The notes below the pieces were generated by a model. That model searched no databases and was not told where the DNA came from. It worked only from the letters and a program-made list of their open reading frames with translations. This document shows positions 37,715 to 46,900 of a stretch of 64,000 nucleotides of DNA, piece after piece. The DNA comes from Bradyrhizobium agreste (GTDB taxonomy: Bacteria > Pseudomonadota > Alphaproteobacteria > Rhizobiales > Xanthobacteraceae), in NCBI RefSeq assembly GCF_016031625.1, contig NZ_JACCHP010000003.1, positions 186,001 to 250,000 of the forward strand, read 5' to 3'. Both the position numbers and the translations under genes were made by a program. The number at the start of each line of letters is the position of its first letter. Within the stretch, counting starts at the first letter, position 1.

Positions 37715-37789
37715 TGGCTCCCCGGGCTGGATTCGAACCAGCGACCATCCGATTAACAGTCGGATGCTCTACCGCTGAGCTACCGAGGA
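37715..37789 (-). tRNA. tRNA-Asn (GTT)
   Basis: 75 bases including an encoded CCA. The acceptor stem TCCTCGG pairs with CCGGGGA. The anticodon arm TCCGA-CTGTTAA-TCGGA gives anticodon GTT. The T arm contains GGTTCGAATCC. Cloverleaf complete. Confidence 0.97.
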
Positions 37790-37835
37790 AAAGGGCGAAC
37801 CGTTCGTTCGCGCGCGGCTGCGTATAACAAAGCCG

Positions 37836-37880
37836 CTTGCGCTTGCAAAGGACGAATTCACCGTCCTCTGCAAACGCAAG
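37836..37880 (-). terminator. Terminator-like hairpin after the flotillin gene
   Basis: CTTGCGCTTGCAAAGGACG (37836-37854) pairs with CGTCCTCTGCAAACGCAAG (37862-37880): 19 bp with two non-Watson-Crick positions and a 7-base loop. It lies 14 bases beyond the flotillin stop and before tRNA-Asn. No U-tract follows. Confidence 0.6.
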
Positions 37881-37893
37881 CCTGTCACCAGGA

Positions 37894-39591
37894 TTACTCG
37901 GCGGCCTCGGTCTTTTCGAGGACCGCGGCCGGCGCAGGCACGGCCGCGCCGTTGCTCTTTCCTGTCACGGCGCCGACCAGCGCCTTTACCGGATCGTCGC
38001 CGGGCGCAAAGCCGCTCTGGCGCAGGATCTCGTCGATCATCGGACGCAGCGCATGGACCTTGAGCAGCTCGCCGGCCAGACCTTCGCCGAAGCCGACATT
38101 GCCGCCGCTCGCGCCGTTGCCGCCGAACGCGCCGCCGGTGTGCAGGATGCGGACGTCCTTGAGGTTCGCAATCGGCTTCACCATCTCGGCCAGGGCCGAG
38201 GGCATGGTCTCGATCCGCTTCTTGGCGATCTCGAAATCAATCACGTTGCTGCCGAGCTTGTTCTGCGCCTCGTTCTTCATGGTGATGACGGCAGCTTCCG
38301 CCTCGCCGATGTTGCGCACGCCGACCGCCTTGATCTTGTTGGATTCGGCTTCCGCCGTGGCCAGCGTCTTGACGGCCTCGGCGCGGTCGAGCGAGGCCTT
38401 CTTCTCGGCTTCGGCCGCGACGATCAGCTCGGTCGACTTGCGCTCGGCCTCGGTCCGGGCGGCGAGCACCTGGGTGAGACGGGCGCGATCGGCGACCTCG
38501 ACCGCGCGTGCGGTCACGACCTTTTCTTCGGCCGAGACGGCCAGCGCTTCGGCGGCCTTGGCCTCGGCGACGGCTTCCGAGGTCTGCTTGCTCTTCGCCG
38601 CGATCTGGATCTCGTTCTCCTGCGTCGCGATCTGGATCTCGCGCTGGGCGTCGGTCTTGCGCTTGTTGATTGCGAGGTCCGACTCGATCACCGCGGTTTC
38701 CTTGACCTGCTTGGCGCCGGCCTCCTTCTCGGCAACCGCCCTGTCAGTATCGATGCGGGCATTCTCCTCGGTCAGGCGCGCGGTCTGCGTCGCGGTTGCG
38801 ACCTCGGCGCGGGTGCTCGCCGTCTTGTTGGCGATGTCGCGCTCTTGCGACAGCTCCGCCTCTTTCTTGGTGCGTTCGATGGTCAGGGTCTGCTGCCGCG
38901 CCTCGAGGTCCTTCTGCGCGATCGCCACCTCGTTGTCGCGCACGATGGCGTTGCGGTCGCGGCGACGGGTCTCGGTGATGGTCTTCAGCTGCGTGAGGCC
39001 TTCGGCGTCGAAGAAGTTCTCGGGGTTGAAGAACTTGACGTCGGTCTGGTCGAGCTTGGTCAGCGACACCGATTCCAGCTCGAGGCCGTTCGACTTGACG
39101 TCGGACTCGACCGTGGACTGCACGTGCTTGACGAAATCCGAGCGCTTCTCCTGAAGCTCCAGGATGGTCATGGTCGCCGCGACCGAGCGCAGGCCGTCGA
39201 CGAATTTCGCCTCGACCTGGTTGCGCAGCGCCTCGGCGTCATTGGTCAATGCGCCGAGCGTCTGGCTCGCGAGCGCGATGCTCTCCTCGTCGGGACGGAC
39301 GCGGACGTAGAACTCGGCGACGATGTCGACGCGCAGGCGGTCCTTGGTGATCAGGGATTCCCGCTCCTTGCGCTCGACGGTGAGGCGCAACGTCTTCAAA
39401 TTGACGCTGGCATAGGAGTGGAAGATCGGCAGGATCATGGCGCCGCCATCGAGCACGACCTTCTTGCCGCCGAGCCCGGTGCGCACGAAGGCCTCGTCGC
39501 GGGTGGCGCGCTTGTAGAGAATCGTGAAGACGATCCCCAGGACGACGATCAGCGCGACGCCGATCACGGCCGGGACTGCGATGTCGAACAT
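37894..39591 (-). CDS. Flotillin-family membrane scaffold protein (YqiK-like)
   Basis: 565 residues. One N-terminal membrane helix (VPAVIGVALIVVLGIVFTIL), then an SPFH/band-7 domain (AFVRTGLGGKKVVLDGGAMI, RVDIVAEFYVRV), then a very long Glu/Ala coiled coil (residues about 190-430) with the repeated EA/KA heptads typical of flotillins. Flotillins organise ordered membrane patches. It is third in an operon with a PspA-containing gene and a YqiJ-like gene, the recurring partnership of flotillin, NfeD/OB-fold and PspA in bacteria. Confidence 0.92.
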   Translation of the reverse strand: MFDIAVPAVIGVALIVVLGIVFTILYKRATRDEAFVRTGLGGKKVVLDGGAMILPIFHSYASVNLKTLRLTVERKERESLITKDRLRVDIVAEFYVRVRPDEESIALASQTLGALTNDAEALRNQVEAKFVDGLRSVAATMTILELQEKRSDFVKHVQSTVESDVKSNGLELESVSLTKLDQTDVKFFNPENFFDAEGLTQLKTITETRRRDRNAIVRDNEVAIAQKDLEARQQTLTIERTKKEAELSQERDIANKTASTRAEVATATQTARLTEENARIDTDRAVAEKEAGAKQVKETAVIESDLAINKRKTDAQREIQIATQENEIQIAAKSKQTSEAVAEAKAAEALAVSAEEKVVTARAVEVADRARLTQVLAARTEAERKSTELIVAAEAEKKASLDRAEAVKTLATAEAESNKIKAVGVRNIGEAEAAVITMKNEAQNKLGSNVIDFEIAKKRIETMPSALAEMVKPIANLKDVRILHTGGAFGGNGASGGNVGFGEGLAGELLKVHALRPMIDEILRQSGFAPGDDPVKALVGAVTGKSNGAAVPAPAAVLEKTEAAE

Positions 39592-39614
39592 GACTTTCTC
39601 CGCTGTGGGACTTG

Positions 39615-40274
39615 CTAATTGCTTAGAGTGGGCTTGGACGGCTTGAGTTCATCGTCGGCCTTCACCGCGACGAAGCGTGTGCCATCGCGATCTACCAGGA
39701 GGACCATGGTTCCCTGCGGCAAAGGTCCCGATGACGGCGCCGCGACCGCCGAGACGAAATGGCGGTTACCGTGGACGTCGGCGACGCTGACGCGGCCGGG
39801 CGGCCCCTGGTCGAGCGGGCCGACGACGACCTCCCCGATCCGGCCGACGAGATCCCCAAGGCCCACGACGTAGCTTTCGTCCTTGGGTATGACCCGCGCG
39901 ATGGCCCTGCTGGCGCCGCGCACCAGCGGAACCGACGCCACGACGGCCCCGACGGAGGCGACCGTGGCCGGCAAGGGACCCGCAACCATTCGCGCGAGGT
40001 CCTGGATCAGGAAGCCGGTGATGGAGAAGGCGCCGAGCAGCAGCAGCAGGAAGATCAAGAGCGGCACGCCGCCGACATTGATCCAGGAGATGGCGTTGAG
40101 CACGCCGTTGTCGCTGGGATGAGCAAAATCGATGTTGGTGCCGAGCATCTCGCTCAAGGAGGCCCCGACCAGCATCGAGATCACCTCGACCGAGCCGACG
40201 ATGACGATCATGGCCGCTGCAATCGCGAACGGCCTGACCTCAGGCGACATGACGTGTTCGAGCAGAGCGCTCAT
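39615..40274 (-). CDS. YqiJ-like membrane protein with OB-fold domain
   Basis: 219 residues. Three hydrophobic segments (FAIAAAMIVIVGSVEVISML; VGGVPLLIFLLLLLGAFSIT; AGPLPATVASVGAVVASVPL). A soluble C-terminal beta domain follows (GLGDLVGRIGEVVVGPLDQG, then PGRVSVADVHGNRHFV), an OB-fold like that of NfeD proteins. NfeD/YqiJ proteins work with flotillins. It lies 23 bases before the flotillin gene and 10 bases after the PspA gene. Confidence 0.85.
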   Translation of the reverse strand: MSALLEHVMSPEVRPFAIAAAMIVIVGSVEVISMLVGASLSEMLGTNIDFAHPSDNGVLNAISWINVGGVPLLIFLLLLLGAFSITGFLIQDLARMVAGPLPATVASVGAVVASVPLVRGASRAIARVIPKDESYVVGLGDLVGRIGEVVVGPLDQGPPGRVSVADVHGNRHFVSAVAAPSSGPLPQGTMVLLVDRDGTRFVAVKADDELKPSKPTLSN

Positions 40275-40284
40275 GGCACGGCAC

Positions 40285-41439
40285 TCAGGAGCCCGACTTC
40301 AGCCGGGCCAGCCTCGCTGCGATCTCTTTGTCGCGATGGAGCGTGCTCAGCTCGTCGATGTCGCTCGAATAAGGAATTCCCGGCGGCACGCCGGTGGTCC
40401 GTGCCACCGCCCTGCCCGCTCGCAGCGCCTTGGCGGCAGCGGAGGTGCCGCCGGATTTCCGTGACGACATCGACGCCTGTGGCCTGGCGGCCGCCTCGCT
40501 CTTTTCGAGATCGGCGCGGCGCTGCTCGGCATCCTGGAGCGCCGACAGCACCGCACGCAGCGAGGTGACGCACTGTTCGATCTTCTCGTTGTTCTCGTCG
40601 ACGGCGCGGGAGAGCACCTCGAACTGCGCCTCCAGATCCATTTGCCGCGCGATGCCGGCGCGGGCGAGATCATCGCGCCCGTCCACGACCGCGGCCTCGA
40701 TCTTGGCGGTAAGATCGGTCATCGCCCGCTCGATCTCGCTGCGGCGCGCGTTGAGACGATATTCCTCGGCGCGCGCGGCGGCGAGCGCATCGCGCGCTTC
40801 CGTCTCGGCGCGCTCGATCTCGCGGATGGCTTGACCGACCACCTTCAGCTTGTTCTTGCCTTCCGCCTGCTCGATCGCGTCGTACGCGATCCCGGCAATG
40901 AGACGTCCCACCCGGGACAGGAGGTTGTCGGGAGCGGCAGCGATGGTATCCATGGCGTTCTCCTCCTCTGGCAGGCTGTTCGGCGTGACGCCGTAGTGAA
41001 CTTCGAAACCGTCGTCGGTGCGGATGAGGCGCGCCGGCACGCTCTGCCCCCAGCCCTCGGCATAGCCGGCGTAGTCGAAGGGCACGCTGAAGCGCCCTTG
41101 CACGGTCGCGATCGAAATGGTGGCGGGCCCCTTGATCTTGGCGAGCTTGTCGTCGAGCGGCAGGCGGCGCCCTGGCGAGGCGCGATACTCGTTGCGGTCG
41201 CGCAGGCCCAGAGTCACCAGCCGCGAGGGCAGCGCGGTCTGTTTGCGGATCGGCTCATAGGCATGGGCGTGGAGCAGGACCACGTTGGAACCCACATTGT
41301 GAGTCCGCGCCACCTCCTCGAGGATCTCCATCATGCGGTCATAGGCCTGAAACGTCGCCTCGATGGCGGCCTTGGCGGCCGGGTCAGGGGCAAGCCTGTA
41401 ACGCAGCGCGGACGGCGTGTTTCGGGGCGACTGGCTCAT
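40285..41439 (-). CDS. TnpB-like N-terminal region fused in frame to a PspA/IM30 domain
   Basis: 384 residues from ATG 41439. Residues 163-384 are PspA/IM30-like: an N-terminal amphipathic helix (DNLLSRVGRLIAGIAYDAIE) followed by long charged coiled coils, as in ESCRT-III-like membrane-repair proteins. Residues about 10-160 resemble the N-terminal half of IS200/IS605 TnpB (Cas12f relatives): ALRYRLAPDP; LHAHAYEPIRKQTALPSRLV (56-75); RRLPLDDKLA (91-100); TISIATVQGRFSVPF; ARLIRTDDGFEVHYGV; then P-E-E-E. It stops just where TnpB would begin its RuvC nuclease, so no nuclease is present. ATG 41439 has no ribosome-binding site and follows a long palindrome; an internal ATG (40953) has an excellent one, so a 222-residue PspA alone may also or instead be made. 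It heads the operon with YqiJ-like and flotillin genes. The PspA call is firm; the TnpB relation comes from motif reading. Confidence 0.8.
   Translation of the reverse strand: MSQSPRNTPSALRYRLAPDPAAKAAIEATFQAYDRMMEILEEVARTHNVGSNVVLLHAHAYEPIRKQTALPSRLVTLGLRDRNEYRASPGRRLPLDDKLAKIKGPATISIATVQGRFSVPFDYAGYAEGWGQSVPARLIRTDDGFEVHYGVTPNSLPEEENAMDTIAAAPDNLLSRVGRLIAGIAYDAIEQAEGKNKLKVVGQAIREIERAETEARDALAAARAEEYRLNARRSEIERAMTDLTAKIEAAVVDGRDDLARAGIARQMDLEAQFEVLSRAVDENNEKIEQCVTSLRAVLSALQDAEQRRADLEKSEAAARPQASMSSRKSGGTSAAAKALRAGRAVARTTGVPPGIPYSSDIDELSTLHRDKEIAARLARLKSGS
40961..40969 (-). promoter_or_regulatory. Consensus internal ribosome-binding site for a PspA-only product
   Basis: On the minus strand AGAGGAGGA is followed by GAACGCC and ATG (40953). 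This places AGGAGG 8 bases before the start, ideal spacing, while also encoding Glu-Glu-Glu of the fused frame. Confidence 0.7.
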
Positions 41440-41445
41440 GGAAAG

Positions 41446-41474
41446 CACTAAAGCACCATTTTGGTGCTTTAGTG
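41446..41474. promoter_or_regulatory. 29-bp perfect inverted repeat just upstream of the PspA operon
   Basis: CACTAAAGCACCA (41446-41458), a TTT spacer and TGGTGCTTTAGTG (41462-41474): 13-bp perfect arms, ending 7 bases before ATG 41439. It looks like an operator for a dimeric repressor, or a leader hairpin sequestering the start region. The half TGGTGCTTTAGTG is partly echoed by TGCTTT right before the start codon. Confidence 0.7.
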
Positions 41475-41831
41475 AGAGGAAGCTCGATCACGTTCTGCTG
41501 ATCCATATGCACTCTGTCGGTTAGTCGCGACGGTCCGGGCCCACGTTCAAAGCGGCCGATCACTCCTAGCTCACGACCAATCAAGACATCTTGCACGCGC
41601 CGGTTGCAATTTGAGTCGAAATGCGGGGAGCGTTCTGTAGGCCGTCACTCGCTCTGCGCCTAGAGCGAAATCGATTTCTCCATCTCGCCAAGGCCCCCGA
41701 ATGTCATCGGCCTCCGCCGACGCAACTCCACGGTCGTCCACAGTCTGTCCGCAGCATATCCACAGGCTGACCAGCGCGAATCGTGAGGGTGCGCGAGGCA
41801 CTTGCTGCGCACAAACCCACAAGCTCGGCGT
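41475..41831. other. Gene-free stretch upstream of the PspA operon
   Basis: About 355 bases with no convincing gene on either strand. It includes the short perfect palindrome AAATCGATTT within GAGCGAAATCGATTTCTC (about 41663-41680). The promoter of the PspA operon must lie here; I could not identify a sigma-54 -24/-12 pair like that of enterobacterial psp. Confidence 0.45.
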
Positions 41832-42092
41832 TCAACCGCCGGCCTGATCGAATACGCTGCGGCAGGCCTCGCTGAGGCTGCCGCGGTTGCGGCGCAGGCA
41901 GGCGGTGATGGCGCGGACGTTGGGGATCTCGCCGGCGCAGAGCCGGTAGACGTCAGGGGTACAGGCCCGCCGCTGCTCCGCCGTTCCCTGTGCATGAGCC
42001 GCGGAGGCAAACAGCGTCAGGAACAGCCCGACTGTTGAGGCGCCCCGCGCCCGGCTTTTCACGCCCGCAAACCGCAAGAACCTCGCCTTCAT
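41832..42092 (-). CDS. Small secreted cysteine-containing protein
   Basis: 86 residues. Signal peptide ending near ASAAHAQG (VGLFLTLFASAAHA). The mature part has four cysteines in RRACTPDVYRLCAGEIPNVR, AITACLRRNRG and SLSEACRSVF, a C-x7-C plus C-x11-C pattern of small secreted cysteine-rich-repeat proteins common in Bradyrhizobiaceae (from memory). Likely periplasmic with two disulfides. ATG 42092 gives the signal peptide; the frame is open further upstream. Confidence 0.8.
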   Translation of the reverse strand: MKARFLRFAGVKSRARGASTVGLFLTLFASAAHAQGTAEQRRACTPDVYRLCAGEIPNVRAITACLRRNRGSLSEACRSVFDQAGG

Positions 42093-42354
42093 GACCAGTC
42101 TCCCGCTCGGCCCTGCCCGCTCCGGCCTGCATTGGCCGGCACGGGGCAAAGGGGTAGGAGAAATAAACCGCCGGGAATGTGATCTCCTCCACACCCGCTG
42201 CGCGGCGGCGGCTCGTAGGGTTGCTCCGGGGATTTTCAGGAATCGCTAACCATTCGGGGCCCAATCGCCGCATCGTTAAAATGCGAACGATCGGGTCAAT
42301 CCGGAAACAAACGTGCTTTGCGACATTGCGCCATCCGCGTTCTGCGAGGGTGTG

Positions 42355-42561
42355 ATGAGCGAAGCCGAATTCAATTTGCTGCTGGATGCTGTCCGGGACG
42401 CCATGGCCTTTGAGGATTTCGCGCCCGTGCCGGTGGAGGAATACGTGCCCCGCTCATGGAGCTTCGACACAACGCCCAAGGTTGCCAATAAGGCCGCCAA
42501 TGACAACGAGGGCGCCTGGCCCCTCCTGCCCTTTCCCGACGGCTGGTACGCGGCCTGCTGA
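42355..42561 (+). CDS. Small hypothetical protein (68 aa)
   Basis: MSEAEFNLLLDAVRDAMAFE then DFAPVPVEEYVPRSWSFD, followed by VANKAANDNEGAWPLLPFPD and a GWYAAC end. A GAGGG lies just before ATG 42355. The A-A-N-D-N sequence recurs in small rhizobial proteins (from memory). Function unknown; acidic helical N-terminus with an aromatic C-terminus. Confidence 0.6.
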   Translation: MSEAEFNLLLDAVRDAMAFEDFAPVPVEEYVPRSWSFDTTPKVANKAANDNEGAWPLLPFPDGWYAAC

Positions 42562-42641
42562 GGCCGACTTCTCGTAAGCGGATGCGGCTCGCCGTGCGGG
42601 CGGCCCGGCCTCACGAGCCCCCACGCCCCGTGCAACGACGA

Positions 42642-42821
42642 TCAATTCTTGAGTCGCTCTTCACCGTCCCGCGGTGCCCGCTCGGGTACGGCCGGCGGGA
42701 AGATGCTGTCGTAGATCGCGCGCGCCTCACGAATGAGACGAGCCTTCTCCAGCTCGGATTTCGAGACAAATCGGACGATTTCGCCCACGTGCTCTCCAGC
42801 GCTCGTTGATGGGACATGCAT
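42642..42821 (-). CDS. Small hypothetical protein (59 aa)
   Basis: MHVPSTSAGEHVGEIVRFVS followed by KSELEKARLIREARAIYDSI and FPPAVPERAPRDGEERLKN. The predicted helix with REARAIYDSIFPP resembles short conserved rhizobial proteins. ATG 42821 is chosen; the frame continues upstream into tRNA-Cys, so that extension is not coding. No recognised domain. Confidence 0.6.
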   Translation of the reverse strand: MHVPSTSAGEHVGEIVRFVSKSELEKARLIREARAIYDSIFPPAVPERAPRDGEERLKN

Positions 42822-42968
42822 CACTTCGCAGATGCGAAGTCTGTGCCATCCGAACTGAATCGCGGGTTTCCGCCAAGCCCCGGACAAATCCGGTGGGCGC
42901 GGCTCGTCAGGCCTTGCTCGAAAGCCAAGACAAACTCGCATTTCTGCTGGAAAATCAGAAGCTTGTGA

Positions 42969-43042
42969 TGGAGGCCACGACCAGAATTGAACTGGTGTAC
43001 ACGGTTTTGCAGACCGTTGCGTAACCACTCCGCCACGTGGCC
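42969..43042 (-). tRNA. tRNA-Cys (GCA)
   Basis: 74 bases including encoded CCA. The acceptor stem GGCCACG pairs with CGTGGCC, discriminator T. The anticodon loop CTGCAAA gives GCA. T arm GGTTCAATTCT region present (GTTCAAT). Cloverleaf complete. Confidence 0.97.
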
Positions 43043-43126
43043 CCGTAAGGGCGGACCAATATAGGGGATCAATGGCTTAGGCAACCCCACGGCCCGCGGG
43101 TAGCGCAGCGAAATGTCCAGCCGAAA

Positions 43127-43867
43127 TCAGGCGCGCTTGCCGCGTCGGAAGTCGCGCCGGCGGCCCTTGGGCGCGGGCTTGGGTGCCAGTTCCGGCATCT
43201 CGTCCTGGACCTCGCGGTAGCGAGCCAGCATCCGTTCGAAACTGGCATGAAGCGTCTCGGCGATATCAGGGCGCCGCTCGAGGCCGGCGAGGATGGTCGC
43301 GGCGGCTTCGATCGTCGAGAGGCCGTCGCGGCGCGGCTCCTTGCGCAAGCGCCCGTAGCGAGAGGGATGTGCCGGATTGAGGATCACGCGCTGGCATTTC
43401 AGCATCCAGGGATTGCGCCACCACAGCGCCTTGGCCTGGCTCCAGGTGCCGTCGAGCAGCACCACGCCTTCGAGCTTGCCGAGGATCGCGCGCTGGTTCT
43501 CCGCGATTTCGCCCTTGCGGTTGAGCGCGACGATCTCGCCTTCGGCATCGAGGTCGGCAGCGCGCGCCGAGCCGAGATAGAGCACGGCCCAGCGCGCGGC
43601 ATTCTCGACCGGCCGCCCCAGCGCCTTGGACAGGCTCGGCCAGGACAGGCCGACCCGCACCGTGGCATCGGCGAAGTGCCTGGCCAGCAGCCGCGCCGTG
43701 CCGAGCGCCCTGTCCTGCTCCTGCGGATGCTGGAGGATCAGCAGCGAGAGCCGGTTTTCAATCGGCGTGACGCTGTCGCAGATGCACAGCGGCATCGGCT
43801 TTTGGCAGTGCGGGCATTCGGGGATCGGCTCGGCCGGCGCGGCGGCAGTCTCGGGCGGCTTGGACAT
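43127..43867 (-). CDS. DTW-domain tRNA-uridine aminocarboxypropyltransferase
   Basis: 246 residues. The family (TapT/TuaA) forms acp3U in tRNA from SAM. Visible are the zinc-like cysteines CPHCQKPMPLCICDSV, the LLILQHPQEQDRALGTARL strand, the DTW-type motif as DGTWSQAKALWWRNPWM, and the PSRYGRLRKEPRRDGLSTIE loop. The C-terminal tail is basic (KGRRRDFRRGKRA). Start MSKPPETAAAPAEP. Next to tRNA-Cys, though adjacency need not mean substrate. Confidence 0.88.
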   Translation of the reverse strand: MSKPPETAAAPAEPIPECPHCQKPMPLCICDSVTPIENRLSLLILQHPQEQDRALGTARLLARHFADATVRVGLSWPSLSKALGRPVENAARWAVLYLGSARAADLDAEGEIVALNRKGEIAENQRAILGKLEGVVLLDGTWSQAKALWWRNPWMLKCQRVILNPAHPSRYGRLRKEPRRDGLSTIEAAATILAGLERRPDIAETLHASFERMLARYREVQDEMPELAPKPAPKGRRRDFRRGKRA

Positions 43868-43903
43868 GGCGCCGCTATACGCTTCGCGCGGCGCTGCAAC
43901 AAC

Positions 43904-46900
43904 CTATTCCGCCGGTGCCGCCAGCGGACGCGGCTCGGAGCGGCGCCGCATGCGGTCGATCAGGAGGTAGATCACGGGCGTCGTGTACAGCGTCAGGATC
44001 TGCGAGACGAACAGGCCGCCGATGATGGTGATGCCGAGCGGGCGACGCAGCTCCGTGCCGGGGCCGGTCGCGATGACCAGCGGAATGCCGGCAAACAGCG
44101 CGGCCATGGTCGTCATCAGGATCGGGCGGAAGCGCGCCTGGCAGGCCTCGAAGATCGCCTCGGCCGAGGACAGCCCGCGCTGGCGCTCGGCATCGAGCGC
44201 GAAGTCCACCATCATGATGCCGTTCTTCTTGACGATGCCGATCAAGAGGATGATGCCGACGAAGGCGATCACCGTCAGCGGCGTGTTGGTGAGCTGCAAG
44301 GCCAGCAGCGCACCTAAGCCGGCCGAGGGCAGCGTCGAGATGATCGTGAGCGGATGGGCGAGGCTCTCATAGAGCACCCCGAGGACGATATACATCGCGA
44401 CCAACGCGCCGAGAATCAGGAGCGGCTGGCGACCGCTGGTCCTGGCGAAGTCGCCGGCGTTGCCGTCGAAGCTGCCGCGAATGCCTTCGGGCATGTGCAA
44501 CTCGTCGACCGCACGCTGGATGTTCTGGGTCGCCGCCTGAAGCGGCACGTCCGGCATCAGATTGAAGGACACCGTGGTCGATGGGAACGACTGCGAATGA
44601 TAGACGGCGAGCGCAGCGAGCCCGCGCGTCGTGCGCACCACGGCCGACAACGGCACCTGCGCATCACCCGCGCCGGCGACGTAGATGCGATCGAGATTGG
44701 AGGGATCGACCTGGAACTTCGGGTCGATCTCCAGCACGGTCATGTACTGGTTGCGCTGGGTATAGATGATGGAGATCTGCCGCTGTGCGAAAGCATTGTT
44801 CAGCGCGTTGTCGATGTCCTGGACCCTGACGCCGAGCGCGGACGCCTTCTGGCGGTCGATGGAGAGCGTCAGCTGCAGCCCGCCGGGGTCACGATCGCTG
44901 GAGATGTCGGTGATGCCCTCGACGCTCTCCATGCGCTTGGCCACGATCGGCGCCCATGTCTGCAGCAGGCCGAGATCGGTGCTGGTGAGCGTATATTGGT
45001 AGTCGGAATCGCTCTGCCGCCCGCCCGCGCGCACGTCCTGGGCGGCGAACATGAAGAGGCGGATGCCGGGCACGGGATACAGCGCACGCCTGAGCCGGTC
45101 GATCACGACCTGCGTCGATACGTGGGCGCGCTCCTCCGGCGGTTTCAGGCTGATGAACATGGTGCCGCGGTTCGAGGTCGCCGGCCCTGGGCCCCCGCCT
45201 CCGCTGCCGACCGTCGAGCCGATGCCGGCCACGGCCGGATCCTGCATCACGATCTCGGCGAGCCGCTGCTGCAGGCCGAGCATCGACTGGAACGAGATGT
45301 CCGCCGAGGCGCGCGTCGCGCCGATGATGAAGCCGGAATCGTCCGTCGGGAAGTAGCCCTTGGGAACCTTGATGTAGAGCGTCACCGTGAGAGCGATGGT
45401 GGCGAAGAACACCAGCAGCGTCAACAGCGGGAATTCCAGCACGGTGCGCAGGCTGCGGGCGTAGAACACGATGGTGCGCGACAGCGCGCCTTCAACGATG
45501 CGATCGAACAGCGTTGCCGTGCCGGAGGTGGTCTGCCGGATGTAATGGGCGCAAATCATCGGCGTGACCGTCAGCGATACCAGCGTCGAAACCAGAATGG
45601 CGAAGGTCAGCGTCAGCGAGAATTCGCGCAAGAGTCGGCCGACGACGCCGTCCATGAAGATCAGCGGCGTGAACGCCGCGATCAGCGACAGGCTGATCGA
45701 GACCACGGTGAAGCCGATCTGCCTGGCGCCCTCCTGCGCCGCCCGGAACGGCCGCATGCCGTGCTCGAGATTGCGGAACATGTTCTCGATCATGACGATG
45801 GCGTCGTCGACGACGAAGCCGACGGAGATGGCAAGCGCCATCAGCGACAAATTGTCGATGGAGAAGCCCGCGACCCACATGCCGGCGCACGTGCCGGCGA
45901 GTGCCAGCGGCACCGAGATGCCGGCCGCGATGGTCGGGGTCAGCCGCCGCAGGAACACGAACACGACGACCATCACCAAGACGGCCGTTGCCAGCAGCGT
46001 CCATTGCATGTCCAGCACGCTGGCGCGGATCGTGCCGGTTCGATCGACCAGGGTCGAGATCTCGACACCGGCGGGTATCCACTGTTTCAGTTCGGGGATC
46101 AGCGCCTTGACCCGGTCGACGGTGTCGATGACGTTGGCATCGCCCTGCTTGGTGATCTGAATCAGAACTGCCGGTTGCTTGTTGAACCAGGCGATCGAGC
46201 GGACGTTGCGGACGGAATCCTCGATGTCGGCGACGTCGGACAGCCGCACGAAATTGGTGCCCGAGCCCTTGATGACGATGTCGCGGAACTCCTTCGCCGT
46301 GCGCATCTGCCTGTTCAGCGACAGCGTTTCGCTTTGGCGCTCGCCTTGGAAGATGCCCACGGGGCCGAGCGCGTTGGCGCCGATGATCGCGGTCCGGATG
46401 TCATCGGTCGAAATTCCGGCATTGGACAGCGCAACCGGGTTGAGCTGCACCCGCACGGCCGGCTGGTCGGCGCCGGAGATCGACACGTTGCCGACGCCCG
46501 GCACCTGGGAGATGCGTTGCGCCAAAACGCTGTCGGCGACGTCGTAGATCGCCGAGGGAGAGATCGTCTTTGAGGTCAACGCCAGCACGAAGATGGGTGC
46601 GCCGGCGGTGTTCGCCTTGCGGAAACGCGGCAGCGACGGCAGGTCGCTCGGCAGGTCGACCATCGCGGCGTTGATGGCCGCCTGCACGTCACGCGCGGCC
46701 TTGTCGATGTTGCGGCCGATGTCGAACTGGAGCTGGATGCTGGTCGTGCCGAGGCTCGAGGTCGAGGTGATCTGGTTGATGCCGGCGATCTCTCCCAACC
46801 GCCGCTCCAGTGGCGAAGCCACCGTCGCCGCCATCACGGACGGGTCGGCACCGGGCCGGCTGGCGGAGACGAAGATGGAGGGGAAGTCGACGTTCGGGAC

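Noticed and set aside
37837-39618. A 593-codon plus-strand frame opposite the flotillin gene
   Set aside because: Shadow of the flotillin coiled coil; low-complexity Leu/Asp/Arg content and no ribosome-binding site.
42821-43028. Upstream extension of the 59-aa gene at 42642
   Set aside because: The extension would read through tRNA-Cys, so translation must start at 42821.
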